Part shown: piece after piece, positions 24,806-34,197 of the stretch
Layout: each line of letters opens with the position of its first letter
Numbering within the stretch: the stretch's first letter is position 1
Origin: Pseudomonas taetrolens
GTDB taxonomy: Bacteria; Pseudomonadota; Gammaproteobacteria; Pseudomonadales; Pseudomonadaceae
Direction: 5' to 3'
Length of the DNA: 64,000 nucleotides
Assembly (NCBI RefSeq): GCF_900475285.1
Contig: NZ_LS483370.1
Location: 4,106,001-4,170,000 of the forward strand
The notes under the pieces: generated by a model
What the model was told of the DNA's origin: nothing
The model's input: the letters and a program-made list of their open reading frames with translations, nothing else
Databases searched by the model: none
Program-made: the position numbers and the translations under genes

Positions 24806-27522
24806 TGAACCGCCAGATCACGGCTTCCACCTGTTGCTATTGCGGGGTCGGCTGCGGCGTGCTGATCGAGCATGACGGCGAGCGCATTCTCGGCGTTAAA
24901 GGCGATCCGTCGCATCCGGCCAACTTCGGCAAACTCTGCAGCAAGGGCTCCACGCTGCACCTGACCGGCGACCTGCATGCCCGTGCGCTGTATCCACAAC
25001 TGCGCCTGAGCAAAAACCTGGCGCGTGGCCGAACAGACTGGGACAGCGCCCTTGATCACGCCGCCAGCGTATTTGCCCGGACCATCGCCGAGCACGGGCC
25101 CGATAGCGTGGCGTTCTATATTTCCGGGCAATTGCTGACCGAGGACTACTACGCCTTCAACAAGTTGGCCCGGGCCGTGATTGGCACCAATAACATCGAC
25201 AGCAATTCGCGGCTGTGCATGTCTTCGGCCGTGGTCGGCTATAAGCGCAGCCTGGGAGCCGATGCGCCACCATGCAGCTATGAGGATCTGGAACTGAGCG
25301 ATTGCGTGATGATCGTCGGCAGCAACATGGCCTACGCTCACCCCGTTCTGTTTCGTCGACTGGAAGAAGCCAAAGCCCGTCGTCCTCACATGAAAATCAT
25401 CGTGATCGACCCGCGCCGTACCGATACTTGCGATTTGGCTGATCTGCACCTGGCGATTCTTCCCGGCACAGATGTGGCCTTGTTTCACGGGATTTTGCAC
25501 CTGCTGCTAAAGGAAGACTGGATTGACCGGGACTTTATCCAGGCCCACACCCAGGGCTTGCCCGAACTGAAACAACGGGTGCGCGATTACACCCCGTCGA
25601 GGGTGTCGCAACTGTGCGGCATCAGCGTCGAGCAATTGCAGCAGTGCGCCAAGTGGATCGGCACCTCGTCCGGTTTTCTTTCGCTGTGGTGCATGGGGCT
25701 GAACCAGTCCACCGCCGGCAGTGCGAAAAACAGCGCGCTGATCAATCTGCACCTGGCCACCGGGCAGATCGGCCGTCCAGGCGCCGGACCGTTCTCGCTC
25801 ACCGGCCAGCCCAACGCCATGGGTGGGCGGGAAACCGGCAGCCTTTCCAATTTGTTGCCCGGCCACCGCGAGGCGGGCAATGCCGAGCATCGAGCAGAGG
25901 TCGCGGCCTACTGGGGCGTTGAGCAACTCCCGGACAATACCGGCCTCACCGCCATCGAGCTGTTTGAGCAGATGGCCAGCGGCAAGGTCAAGGCGGTATG
26001 GATTGCCTGTACCAATCCGGCGCAATCCTTGCCCGATCAGGTCGCCGTGCGCGCTGCACTGCAGGCCTGCCCGTTCGTGGTGTTGCAAGAGGCCTTTCAC
26101 ACCACCGAAACCGCCGCCTTCGCCGACCTGCTGTTGCCCGCCGCCAGCTGGGGCGAAAAAGACGGCACGGTGACCAATTCAGAGCGGCGTATTTCACACG
26201 TCCGCAAGGCCATTGCCGCACCGGGTGAAGCGCGTTCCGACTGGGCGATCACGGTTGATTTCGCACAACGCCTGGAAAAATACCTGCGCCCAGGCCACAG
26301 CAGCCTGTTTGCGTTTGAAACCGCCGCCCAAGTGTTCGATGAATACAAACACCTGACCCTCGGCCGTGATCTGGACTTGTCCGGCATCAGTCATGCCCTG
26401 CTAGATCGCATTGGTCCGCAACAATGGCCCTTCCCGGCCGGAGCCCGCGAAGGCACGGCGCGCCTGTACCTGGACGGCGTATTCCCTACGGCCAGCGGCC
26501 GGGCCAACTTCGTTGCCGACCCTTACCGCGCCGCCAAAGAACAACGCGATGCACACTTTCCGCTGACCCTGATCACTGGCCGCCTGCGCGACCAATGGCA
26601 CGGCATGAGCCGCACCGGCACCGCCGCCCAACTGTTCGGCCATGTCAGCGAAGCCGTGCTGACCTTGCATCCGGATGAACTGCGCCGCCACCGCTTGCGG
26701 TCGGGTGACTTGATCCGCCTCAAAAGTCGGCGTGGCGCCATCATCCTTCCAGTCAGCAGCGACGACAGTGTGCGGCCGGGACAGGCATTCTTGCCCATGC
26801 ACTGGGGCGACCGTTTTCTCAAGGGGGGCGTGAACAGCCTGACCTTGCCGGCCTTCGACCCGCTATCGAAACAACCCGAACTCAAACACAGCGGTGTCAG
26901 CCTGGAGCCGGTGTGTTTGCCCTGGCATTTGTTCGCGCTAATCGAAGGCAATGCTCAACAGAACTTCGAGACGTTGCGACCTCTGTGTGAAGGTTTTTCT
27001 TACGTCAGCCTCAGCCTTACCGGTCGTGACCGCCCCGCGCTGCTGATCCGCGCAGCCCATGTCAGCCCTCCGGATGCGCAACTCTTGCGTGATATTGACC
27101 AATGCCTGGGACTTAACCACGGGCCAGTGCTGGCCTATGACGATCCACAGCGTTCAATTGGCAAACGGGTGCGTCTCGAAGACGGCCGCATCACTGCGAT
27201 TCGACTTGCCGGCGAAACCCTGGCCCGGCACTGGCTGCACAACCTGTGGCTGGAAGGGCGTGTCGATGAGCAATTGCGCCGCTGGCTATTGGCGCCACTG
27301 AGCGCGCCACCGGGCAACGGCAAGCCCCTGACCGGCGGCAACAACATCCTGTGCAACTGCAAGAACGTCAGCCTGGGCGCCGTGTGTGCCGCAATCGGCC
27401 AGGGGATGGACTTGCAGGCGTTAAAACACACCTTGGGCTGCGGGACGCAATGCGGCTCCTGCGTTCCGGAAATCAAACGCTTGCTGGCTGCCAACCCGCA
27501 GCCAGTCGCCGTCATCGCGTGA
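24805..27522 (+). CDS. Assimilatory nitrate reductase catalytic subunit
   Basis: A 905-residue molybdoenzyme that reduces nitrate to nitrite in the cytoplasm. Cys10, Cys13, Cys17 and Cys45 (CCYCGVGC and GKLCSKG) bind the N-terminal [4Fe-4S] cluster. Bis-MGD domains follow (SNSRLCMSSAVVGYKRSLG, MGLNQSTAGSAKNSAL, GRPGAGPFSLTGQPNAMGGR split across the loop). The MGD-binding C-terminal domain begins near TLITGRLRDQWHG. A BFD-like [2Fe-2S] domain ends the protein (NILCNCKNVSLG, GCGTQCGSC). It starts on the last base of the FAD subunit stop (TGATG), so the two are coupled. It depends on the moa/mob genes at the left end of the window. Confidence 0.95.
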   Translation: MNRQITASTCCYCGVGCGVLIEHDGERILGVKGDPSHPANFGKLCSKGSTLHLTGDLHARALYPQLRLSKNLARGRTDWDSALDHAASVFARTIAEHGPDSVAFYISGQLLTEDYYAFNKLARAVIGTNNIDSNSRLCMSSAVVGYKRSLGADAPPCSYEDLELSDCVMIVGSNMAYAHPVLFRRLEEAKARRPHMKIIVIDPRRTDTCDLADLHLAILPGTDVALFHGILHLLLKEDWIDRDFIQAHTQGLPELKQRVRDYTPSRVSQLCGISVEQLQQCAKWIGTSSGFLSLWCMGLNQSTAGSAKNSALINLHLATGQIGRPGAGPFSLTGQPNAMGGRETGSLSNLLPGHREAGNAEHRAEVAAYWGVEQLPDNTGLTAIELFEQMASGKVKAVWIACTNPAQSLPDQVAVRAALQACPFVVLQEAFHTTETAAFADLLLPAASWGEKDGTVTNSERRISHVRKAIAAPGEARSDWAITVDFAQRLEKYLRPGHSSLFAFETAAQVFDEYKHLTLGRDLDLSGISHALLDRIGPQQWPFPAGAREGTARLYLDGVFPTASGRANFVADPYRAAKEQRDAHFPLTLITGRLRDQWHGMSRTGTAAQLFGHVSEAVLTLHPDELRRHRLRSGDLIRLKSRRGAIILPVSSDDSVRPGQAFLPMHWGDRFLKGGVNSLTLPAFDPLSKQPELKHSGVSLEPVCLPWHLFALIEGNAQQNFETLRPLCEGFSYVSLSLTGRDRPALLIRAAHVSPPDAQLLRDIDQCLGLNHGPVLAYDDPQRSIGKRVRLEDGRITAIRLAGETLARHWLHNLWLEGRVDEQLRRWLLAPLSAPPGNGKPLTGGNNILCNCKNVSLGAVCAAIGQGMDLQALKHTLGCGTQCGSCVPEIKRLLAANPQPVAVIA

Positions 27523-27532
27523 GGAAAACACA

Positions 27533-28294
27533 ATGAGTGCAAAAGTCTGGCTGGTGGGCGCAGGCCCTGGTGATCCGGAACTGTTGACCCTCAAGGCTGT
27601 GCGGGCCCTGAAGGAAGCGCACGTGGTGATGATTGACGACCTGGTCAATGCCGCCGTGCTGGAGCATTGCCCCGATGCGCGAATCATTCGGGTCGGCAAG
27701 CGCGGTGGATGTCGCTCAACGCCCCAGGCATTCATTCATCGCCTGATGCTGCGTTACGCCCGGCATGGCAAATGCGTAGTGCGGCTCAAGGGCGGCGATC
27801 CGTGCATTTTCGGCCGTGGCGGTGAAGAGGCGCAGTGGCTGCGCGAGCGCGGTGTTGCCGTAGAGCTGGTCAACGGCATTACCGCCGGGCTGGCAGGCGC
27901 GACCCAATGCGATATCCCCCTGACCCTGCGCGGCGTTGCCCGAGGCGTGACACTGGTGACGGCACACACTCAGGATGACAGCCACGTGAACTGGCAAGCG
28001 CTGGCACAGAGCGGCACTACGCTGGTGGTGTACATGGGGGTGGCCAAACTGAATGAGATTCGCGAGCAGTTGATGGCGGGCGGTATGCCGAGCGATATGC
28101 CGGTTGCCATGATCGAAAATGCCTCACTGCCCCACCAGCGGGAATGCCGCAGCCATCTGGCCGCGATGGACAGCGATGCCGAGGTTTTCCAGTTGAAAAG
28201 CCCGGCCATTCTGGTGATCGGCCGCGTGGTGGCCGCTGCGGCTGCGTCTCATGAAAGCCAAGGCAGCGGCTACAGAATCCCCCAAAACCTGTAG
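27533..28294 (+). CDS. cobA: Uroporphyrinogen-III C-methyltransferase (SumT/CobA)
   Basis: A 253-residue SAM-dependent methyltransferase making precorrin-2 for siroheme and cobalamin. The two signatures VGAGPGDPELLTLKA (residues about 8-22) and RLKGGDPCIFGRGGEE (about 84-99) are intact. GAGGAAA precedes the ATG, ten bases after the nitrate reductase stop. Siroheme is the cofactor of nitrite reductase, so this gene normally supports a nirBD pair; here none is adjacent. Confidence 0.95.
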   Translation: MSAKVWLVGAGPGDPELLTLKAVRALKEAHVVMIDDLVNAAVLEHCPDARIIRVGKRGGCRSTPQAFIHRLMLRYARHGKCVVRLKGGDPCIFGRGGEEAQWLRERGVAVELVNGITAGLAGATQCDIPLTLRGVARGVTLVTAHTQDDSHVNWQALAQSGTTLVVYMGVAKLNEIREQLMAGGMPSDMPVAMIENASLPHQRECRSHLAAMDSDAEVFQLKSPAILVIGRVVAAAAASHESQGSGYRIPQNL

Positions 28295-28309
28295 CAGCGG
28301 TCGAGCGAA

Positions 28310-28416
28310 GCGAGGCCGCGTCCGGTCTTGCTCTCCACCCCCCCCTTTCGGCAGGCCGTACGCAGGGATAGGTACACCAGGCTTTACGACGGCTACGCCG
28401 CCGGACGCGGCCTCGC
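28310..28416. repeat. REP-like inverted repeat pair after cobA
   Basis: GCGAGGCCGCGTCCGG (28310-28325) recurs inverted at 28401-28416 with about 75 bases between. Together with GTAGCAGCGGTCGAGCGAAG just before, it resembles the paired REP-type elements scattered between genes in fluorescent pseudomonads. It lies between convergent cobA and garD and may terminate or stabilise both transcripts. Confidence 0.7.
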
Positions 28417-28453
28417 TCTTGATCCACCCGCCCCTTTCGCGAGGCGGAGTGGA

Positions 28454-28496
28454 GGTACGAAGGCTGCGGTACTTGACCGGCAACCGTGTATCTACA
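28454..28496. repeat. Dispersed 43-base repeat, copy 2
   Basis: Begins GGTACGAAGGCTGCGGTACT and ends TCTACA; a near copy of 20004-20046 with five substitutions. It ends five bases before the garD stop codon. Confidence 0.7.
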
Positions 28497-28500
28497 AGGG

Positions 28501-30054
28501 TCAGGTGATCGGCGCAGGGTTGAACAGGGTAATGTCGTTGTGCAATTTGTGCTGCTCAGCCCACGTGTGCTTTTTGCCGCTGGCGACGTCCAGGTAGTAG
28601 TGGAACAGCTCCCAGCCGAGGTCTTCGATTGAGGCTCGCCCGGTAGCGATTCGCCCGGCATCGATGTCGATCAGGTCCGGCCAGCGCTGAGCCAGCTCGG
28701 TGCGGGTCGAAACCTTGACCACCGGGGCCATCGCCAGGCCGTAAGGCGTGCCCCGCCCCGTGGTGAACACGTGCAGGTTCATTCCGGCCGCCAATTGCAA
28801 CGTGCCGCAGACAAAGTCGCTGGCCGGTGTCGCGCAAAAAATCAGCCCTTTGCGCGTGAAGCGTTCGCCTGGACCCAGTACGCCATTGATCGCGCTGCTG
28901 CCGGATTTGACGATCGACCCCAAGGATTTTTCGACAATGTTCGACAGGCCGCCTTTCTTGTTGCCCGGCGTAGTATTGGCGCTGCGGTCCGCTTCGCCCT
29001 TGGCCAGGTAACGATCGTACCAGTCCATTTCCCGTACCAGTTCTTTGGCGACTGCCTCGGTTTCGGCACGGGACGTCAGCAGGTAAATTGCATCGCGCAC
29101 TTCGGTGACTTCAGAAAACATCACTGTAGCCCCCGCCCGCAACAGCAGGTCCGAGGCATACCCCAGCGCCGGGTTGGCGGTTATCCCGGAAAACGCATCG
29201 CTGCCACCGCACTGCATGCCCAGAATCAGTTCCGACGCCGGTACGGTTTCTCGCCGGCGCTGATCAAGCTTCTTCAGACGCACTTCTGCCAAGGCCATGA
29301 TCTGCTCGATCATCTCGGTGAAACCCTGGCTGGAATCCTGCAGGCGGTACAACCACGGCTCGCTCAAATCCACTGAGCTGTCGTTCTCGTGCATCACCTG
29401 CCCGGCCTGCAATTTCTCACAGCCCAGCCCGATGACCAGGGCTTCCCCCCCCAAGTTCGGGTTACGGGCCAGATTGCGCACCGTGCGAATCGGGATGTAG
29501 GCGTCGGTGGCGGTGATCGCCACGCCGCAGCCATAACTGTGGGTCAACGCCACCACATCATCGACATGTGGGTAGTGAGGCAGCAGTTCATCCTTGATGC
29601 GCTTGACCGCATGGTCCAGCACCCCGGTCACACACTGCACGGTGGTGGTGATACCCAGGATGTTGCGTGTACCGACCGTACCGTCGGCATTGCGATACCC
29701 CTCGAAGGTGTAGCCCTCCAGCGGCTCCGGCGGCTCCGGCACATCGGTGGACAACGGCAGGCTGTCCAGCGGCGGCGCGGTCGGCATGCGCAGTTGGTCT
29801 TCGTTGACCCAACTGCCACGCGGAATCGCCTGCAAGGCATAACCGATGGTCTGCCCGTAGCGAATCACCTGGCCGCCTTCGGCAATGTCGACCAGCGTGA
29901 CTTTATGGCTCTGCGGTACAAAATCCACAGTGACCAGACCGCCTGCCAACTCGGTCCCGGCCGGCACGCCCTGGTCATTGACCACTACCGCAACGTTGTC
30001 CAGCGGGTGCAAACGAATCGAGCGCGGCGAATCGGAATGTTCAATCAAAGTCAT
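28501..30054 (-). CDS. garD: Galactarate dehydratase GarD
   Basis: A 517-residue enzyme of the UxaA/GarD family that dehydrates galactarate to 5-dehydro-4-deoxyglucarate. An N-terminal SAF-like domain ([21 protein letters not shown]) precedes the catalytic part ([50 protein letters not shown], each within the usual order). The ATG at 30054 fits the family; the frame is open upstream to 30210 inside the transporter gene. It lies 12 bases after the transporter gene and its product feeds KdgD. Confidence 0.95.
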   Translation of the reverse strand: MTLIEHSDSPRSIRLHPLDNVAVVVNDQGVPAGTELAGGLVTVDFVPQSHKVTLVDIAEGGQVIRYGQTIGYALQAIPRGSWVNEDQLRMPTAPPLDSLPLSTDVPEPPEPLEGYTFEGYRNADGTVGTRNILGITTTVQCVTGVLDHAVKRIKDELLPHYPHVDDVVALTHSYGCGVAITATDAYIPIRTVRNLARNPNLGGEALVIGLGCEKLQAGQVMHENDSSVDLSEPWLYRLQDSSQGFTEMIEQIMALAEVRLKKLDQRRRETVPASELILGMQCGGSDAFSGITANPALGYASDLLLRAGATVMFSEVTEVRDAIYLLTSRAETEAVAKELVREMDWYDRYLAKGEADRSANTTPGNKKGGLSNIVEKSLGSIVKSGSSAINGVLGPGERFTRKGLIFCATPASDFVCGTLQLAAGMNLHVFTTGRGTPYGLAMAPVVKVSTRTELAQRWPDLIDIDAGRIATGRASIEDLGWELFHYYLDVASGKKHTWAEQHKLHNDITLFNPAPIT

Positions 30055-30065
30055 GGCGCCGCTCC

Positions 30066-31430
30066 TCAGGTATGGGCAGGTGAAAGTTCGGTAACAGACG
30101 GACCGCTGGCGGGCGGTTCTTTGAGCACCACGCGTTTGATCGGACCGACGATCACCAGATAACTGAACACCGCCACCAGCGCGTTGCATCCCACAAACAC
30201 CAGCGCCCATTTGAACGAACCGGTGGAGCTGATGATGTAGCCGATGACAATCGGGGTGGTGATCGAAGCGATGTTGCCAAACATGTTGAACAGGCCACCA
30301 CTCAGACCGGCGATTTGTTTCGGGGAGGTGTCAGACACCACCGCCCAGCCCAACGCACCCACACCTTTACCGAAGAATGCCAGGGCCATAAAGCCGACCA
30401 CCATCCACTCGATGTCCACGTAGTTGCAGGCCACGATACTGCTGGAAACCAGCAGGCCGGCGATGATCGGTGCCTTGCGGGCGAAGGTCAGCGAGTGGCC
30501 CTTGCGCAACAGATAGTCGGAAATCACGCCCCCCAGCACCCCTCCGATAAACCCGCAGATGGCGGGCAGTGAGGCAATGAAACCGGCCTTGAGGATGGTC
30601 ATGCCACGCTCCTGCACCAGGTACACCGGGAACCAGGTCAGGAAGAAGTAAGTAATGCCGTTGATGCAGTACTGCCCCAGGTACACGCCCAGCATCATGC
30701 GGTTGGTGAGCAGTTGACGGATATAGTCCCATTTCGGGCCGTCGCTTTTTTTACCCTGGCCTTTGTCCTGGTCCATGTCGACCATGCCGCCGTTGTCAGC
30801 AATGTGCTTGAACTCGGCCTCGTTGATCATCGGATGCTGGCGCGGGCTGTAGATAACTTTCAGCCAGATCAGCGAGAACACAATGCCGATCATGCCCATG
30901 ACGATGAACACGTGCTGCCAGCCAAAGCTGTAGACGATCCAGCCCATCAATGGGGCAAACAGTACCGTGGCGAAATATTGCGCCGAGTTGAAGATCGCAG
31001 ACGCCGTACCGCGCTCCGCCGTCGGAAACCACGCCGCCACAATGCGCGCGTTACCAGGGAAGGATGGCGCTTCGGCCAGGCCGACCAAAAAGCGCAGCAT
31101 GAACAGCGCAACCACCGCCGTCGACATACCGAACTCACCGACATAACCCTGCAGCACGGTGAACAGTGACCAGGTGAAGATACTCAGGGCGTAGACTTTT
31201 TTCGAACCGAAACGGTCGAGCAGCCAGCCGCCGGGAATTTGTCCGGCCACGTAGGCCCAGCCAAAGGCAGAGAAGATATAACCGAGGGTAACGGCGTCGA
31301 TGCCGAGGTCTTTTTGCAGGCTGGAGCCTGCGATCGCGATGGTGGCACGGTCGGCATAGTTGATCGTGGTCACCAGAAAAAGCATGAGCAAAATCAAATA
31401 GCGGACGTGCGTTGGCTTGGTCGCTTGCAT
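30066..31430 (-). CDS. gudP: Glucarate/galactarate MFS transporter (GudP/GarP type)
   Basis: A 454-residue anion:cation symporter-family MFS protein with 12 predicted membrane segments. Marks of the family include [39 protein letters not shown] and [24 protein letters not shown]. It imports glucarate or galactarate by proton symport. GGGAG lies eight bases before the ATG at 31430. Confidence 0.92.
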   Translation of the reverse strand: MQATKPTHVRYLILLMLFLVTTINYADRATIAIAGSSLQKDLGIDAVTLGYIFSAFGWAYVAGQIPGGWLLDRFGSKKVYALSIFTWSLFTVLQGYVGEFGMSTAVVALFMLRFLVGLAEAPSFPGNARIVAAWFPTAERGTASAIFNSAQYFATVLFAPLMGWIVYSFGWQHVFIVMGMIGIVFSLIWLKVIYSPRQHPMINEAEFKHIADNGGMVDMDQDKGQGKKSDGPKWDYIRQLLTNRMMLGVYLGQYCINGITYFFLTWFPVYLVQERGMTILKAGFIASLPAICGFIGGVLGGVISDYLLRKGHSLTFARKAPIIAGLLVSSSIVACNYVDIEWMVVGFMALAFFGKGVGALGWAVVSDTSPKQIAGLSGGLFNMFGNIASITTPIVIGYIISSTGSFKWALVFVGCNALVAVFSYLVIVGPIKRVVLKEPPASGPSVTELSPAHT

Positions 31431-31480
31431 GTGAACAACTCCCACTGATTATTTTTATGCGCGGGTGAAACTGTCGTGCT

Positions 31481-31514
31481 CCCTGCAGGCACAAGCGTGC
31501 TCGTGCCTGCAGGG
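31481..31514 (-). terminator. Strong hairpin between the dehydrogenase and transporter genes
   Basis: Twelve-base perfect arms CCCTGCAGGCAC (31481-31492) and GTGCCTGCAGGG (31503-31514) enclose a ten-base loop, eight bases after the dehydrogenase stop. No T-run follows, so it more likely sets the mRNA 3' end or stability, lowering expression of gudP and garD, than acting as a full terminator. Confidence 0.6.
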
Positions 31515-31521
31515 TGTTGCG

Positions 31522-32967
31522 TTATGAGCCGACGTAGGCCGTTTTGACGACCGTGTAGAACTCTTGCGCGTAGCGACCTTGCTCGCGGGATCCATAAGAG
31601 GACCCTTTACGCCCACCAAATGGCACGTGGTAATCCACGCCCGCCGTTGGCAGGTTGACCATGACCATCCCGGCCTGGGAGTGACGCTTGAAGTGGTTGG
31701 CATATTTCAACGATGTGGTGGCAATACCCGCAGACAGGCCGAACTCGGTGTCATTGGCCATTGCCAGTGCCGCATCGTAATCTGCCACGCGTACGATATT
31801 GGCCACCGGGCCGAAAATTTCTTCCCGGCTGATGCGCATCGATGCTTCGCTGTCGGCAAACAGGGTGGGCGCCAGGAAGTAACCCTCGGTGTCGCACGTC
31901 ACCACGGCACCGCCACTGACCAGGCGAGCGCCTTCGGATTGCCCGATGTCGATGTAGCTCAAATCCTGCTCAAGCTGAGCGCGGGACACCACAGGCCCGA
32001 TATCAGTACCGGCGCTCAAGGCGTGACCGACCTTGATCGACTGCATGCGCTCGGCCATGGCCGCGACGAACCGGTCATGAATACCGGCGGTGACGATAAA
32101 GCGGCTGGAGGCCGTGCAACGCTGTCCCGTGGAGTAGAACGCACTCTGCACCGACAACTCGACCGCTTGTTTGAGGTCGGCATCATCGAGAATGACCTGC
32201 GGGTTTTTACCGCCCATTTCCAGCTGGACTTTGGCCTGGCGGGAAACACAACTGACGGCAATCTGGCGACCCACGCCCACCGAGCCGGTGAAGCTGATGC
32301 CGTCGATTTTCGGGCTCTGCACCAATGCATCGCCCACCACACGGCCGCTGCCCATCACCAGGTTGAAAACACCGGCCGGGAAGCCAGCACGGGAAATGAT
32401 TTCAGCCAGTGCCCAGGCGCAACCCGGCACCAGATCGGCCGGCTTGAGCACCACGCAGTTACCGTAGGCCAGCGCCGGGGCGATCTTCCACGCCGGGATG
32501 GCAATCGGGAAATTCCACGGTGTGATCAAACCGACAACACCCAGTGCTTCCCGGGTGACTTCAACATGAACGCCCGGACGTACAGACGGCAGGTAGTCAC
32601 CGGACAGGCGCAAGCATTCACCGGCAAAAAACTTGAAGATGTTGCCGGCACGGGTCACCTCGCCGATGGCCTCAGGCAAGGTCTTGCCCTCTTCCCGGGC
32701 CAGCAGCGTGCCGAGTTCGTCACGACGGGCAAGGATCTCGCTGCCGACTTTATCCAGCGCATCGTGTCGCGCCTGAATGCCCGAGGTCGACCAGGCCGGA
32801 AACGCATCACGGGCCGCATCGATTGCGGCGTGAACCTGAGCCAGGTCGGCCTTGGCATATTCGCCGATCACATCCGACAGATCGGACGGATTGATGTTGG
32901 CCGAATAATCGGCACCGGCGATCCATTGGCCGCCAATGTAGTTATCAAATCGTTGGGTAGCAGACAC
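31522..32967 (-). CDS. 2,5-dioxovalerate (alpha-ketoglutarate semialdehyde) dehydrogenase
   Basis: A 481-residue NAD(P)-dependent aldehyde dehydrogenase that oxidises the KdgD product to 2-oxoglutarate. Catalytic elements are visible: TPWNFPIAIPAWKIAPALAYG, LEMGGKNPQV with the general-base Glu, and STGQRCTASSR with the nucleophile Cys. The start is the GTG at 32967 (MSATQRF), because AAGGAAG lies seven bases upstream; a TTG at 32988 is rejected. Assignment to this step follows from the kdgD neighbour. Confidence 0.92.
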   Translation of the reverse strand: MSATQRFDNYIGGQWIAGADYSANINPSDLSDVIGEYAKADLAQVHAAIDAARDAFPAWSTSGIQARHDALDKVGSEILARRDELGTLLAREEGKTLPEAIGEVTRAGNIFKFFAGECLRLSGDYLPSVRPGVHVEVTREALGVVGLITPWNFPIAIPAWKIAPALAYGNCVVLKPADLVPGCAWALAEIISRAGFPAGVFNLVMGSGRVVGDALVQSPKIDGISFTGSVGVGRQIAVSCVSRQAKVQLEMGGKNPQVILDDADLKQAVELSVQSAFYSTGQRCTASSRFIVTAGIHDRFVAAMAERMQSIKVGHALSAGTDIGPVVSRAQLEQDLSYIDIGQSEGARLVSGGAVVTCDTEGYFLAPTLFADSEASMRISREEIFGPVANIVRVADYDAALAMANDTEFGLSAGIATTSLKYANHFKRHSQAGMVMVNLPTAGVDYHVPFGGRKGSSYGSREQGRYAQEFYTVVKTAYVGS

Positions 32968-32986
32968 GGTAGGCTTCCTTAAACGC

Positions 32987-33011
32987 AAAAAGCCGCTGAT
33001 TTCTCAGCGGC
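32987..33011 (-). terminator. Intrinsic terminator between kdgD and the dehydrogenase gene
   Basis: On the minus strand GCCGCTGA (33011-33004) pairs with TCAGCGGC (32999-32992) around a four-base loop and is followed by five T (32991-32987). It sits inside the operon, so it probably works as a partial terminator that makes kdgD mRNA exceed that of the genes behind it. Confidence 0.75.
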
Positions 33012-33024
33012 CTTGGGCAATTGT

Positions 33025-33936
33025 TTACTGTGGACCTTGCTTGTCGATCAAGGCCGCCAGTGCTTCGTATTCTTCTGGCAACAGGTCGGTCAGCGGGGTG
33101 CGCACAGGGCCTGCGCTGTAACCGGAAATGGTGGCACCCGCCTTGACGATGCTCACGGCATAACCTGCCTTGCGGTTACGGATGTCCAGATACGGCAGGA
33201 AGAAGTCGTCGATGATCTTGCCTACGGTGGCGTGATCTTCACGGGCTACGGCGTGGTAGAAATCCATCGCGGTTTTCGGGATGAAGTTAAACACCGCCGA
33301 AGAGTAAACCGGAACACCCAGCGCCTTGTAAGCGGCCGCATAGACTTCTGCGGTCGGCAGGCCGCCGAGGTAGCTCAAACGATCGCCAAGGCGGCGGCGG
33401 ATCGAAACCATCAGTTCGATATCCCCCAGGCCGTCCTTGTAACCGATCAGGTTCGGGCAGCGCTCAGCCAGACGTTCCAGCAGCGGCGCGGTCAAACGGC
33501 AGACGTTGCGGTTGTAGATAATCACGCCGATCTTGACCGAGTTGCACACGGCTTCAACGTGAGCGGCTACGCCGTCCTGGCTGGCTTCAGTCAGGTAATG
33601 CGGCAGCAGCAACAGACCCTTGGCACCCAGACGCTCGGCTTCTTGAGCGTATTCGATCGCCTGACGGGTCGAACCGCCTACACCGGCAAGAATCGGCACG
33701 CTGTTGGCGCAGGTATCGACAGCGGTTTTGATCACTTGCGAATATTCGCTGGCTGCCAGGGAGAAGAACTCGCCGGTGCCGCCTGCTGCGAACAAGGCCG
33801 AGGCGCCATACGGAGCCAGCCATTCCAGGCGCTTGATGTAACCCTCACGGTGAAAATCACCTTGGGCATTAAAATCGGTCACCGGAAAGGAAAGCAGGCC
33901 GGAAGAGAGGATGGACTTCAGTTCTTGTGGATTCAT
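33025..33936 (-). CDS. kdgD: 5-dehydro-4-deoxyglucarate dehydratase KdgD
   Basis: A 303-residue member of the DHDPS/NAL TIM-barrel family that decarboxylates and dehydrates 5-dehydro-4-deoxyglucarate to 2,5-dioxovalerate. The Schiff-base Lys lies in [10 protein letters not shown], with the [17 protein letters not shown] segment and the Tyr of IIYNRN typical of the branch. The ATG at 33936 is preceded by GGG-rich sequence (CAGGGTG). It is the promoter-proximal gene of the aldarate operon. Confidence 0.95.
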   Translation of the reverse strand: MNPQELKSILSSGLLSFPVTDFNAQGDFHREGYIKRLEWLAPYGASALFAAGGTGEFFSLAASEYSQVIKTAVDTCANSVPILAGVGGSTRQAIEYAQEAERLGAKGLLLLPHYLTEASQDGVAAHVEAVCNSVKIGVIIYNRNVCRLTAPLLERLAERCPNLIGYKDGLGDIELMVSIRRRLGDRLSYLGGLPTAEVYAAAYKALGVPVYSSAVFNFIPKTAMDFYHAVAREDHATVGKIIDDFFLPYLDIRNRKAGYAVSIVKAGATISGYSAGPVRTPLTDLLPEEYEALAALIDKQGPQ

Positions 33937-33990
33937 TATTCGAACACCCTGGGAGCTTGTAGTGATGAAAAAAACGGCAGCGGTTGGCTG

Positions 33991-34010
33991 TGTCGTACGT
34001 CATCGTACAA
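33991..34010 (-). promoter_or_regulatory. Putative GntR-family operator upstream of kdgD
   Basis: TTGTACGATGACGTACGACA (minus strand) holds two GTAC cores in an imperfect dyad, as expected for FadR-subfamily sites. The nonamer TTGTACGAT recurs upstream of the regulator gene at 35015-35023, which supports shared control. The regulator-site match is inferred, not shown. Confidence 0.6.
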
Positions 34011-34059
34011 CTTAAAAAAGTATCGTCAATCCCATTTCTTCAAATCGCGGGCAAAAGCG

Positions 34060-34093
34060 GGCTTTACCTGATCACTAAAAGTCAGATAAAGCC
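34060..34093 (-). terminator. Terminator-like hairpin after the GntR-type regulator
   Basis: GGCTTTACCTGA (34060-34071) and TCAGATAAAGCC (34082-34093) pair at 11 of 12 positions around a ten-base loop. On the minus strand the regulator gene ends about 100 bases before it, and a short T stretch follows. Confidence 0.55.
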
Positions 34094-34197
34094 TTGGCTA
34101 CAGGGGTTTCAGGAAGTATCGCGGACTAGAAAATATTTTTAATGACAGTGATACGTTGTCGGAGAACAGGCGAGATCAAGTCTCGCCAGAGGGATAT

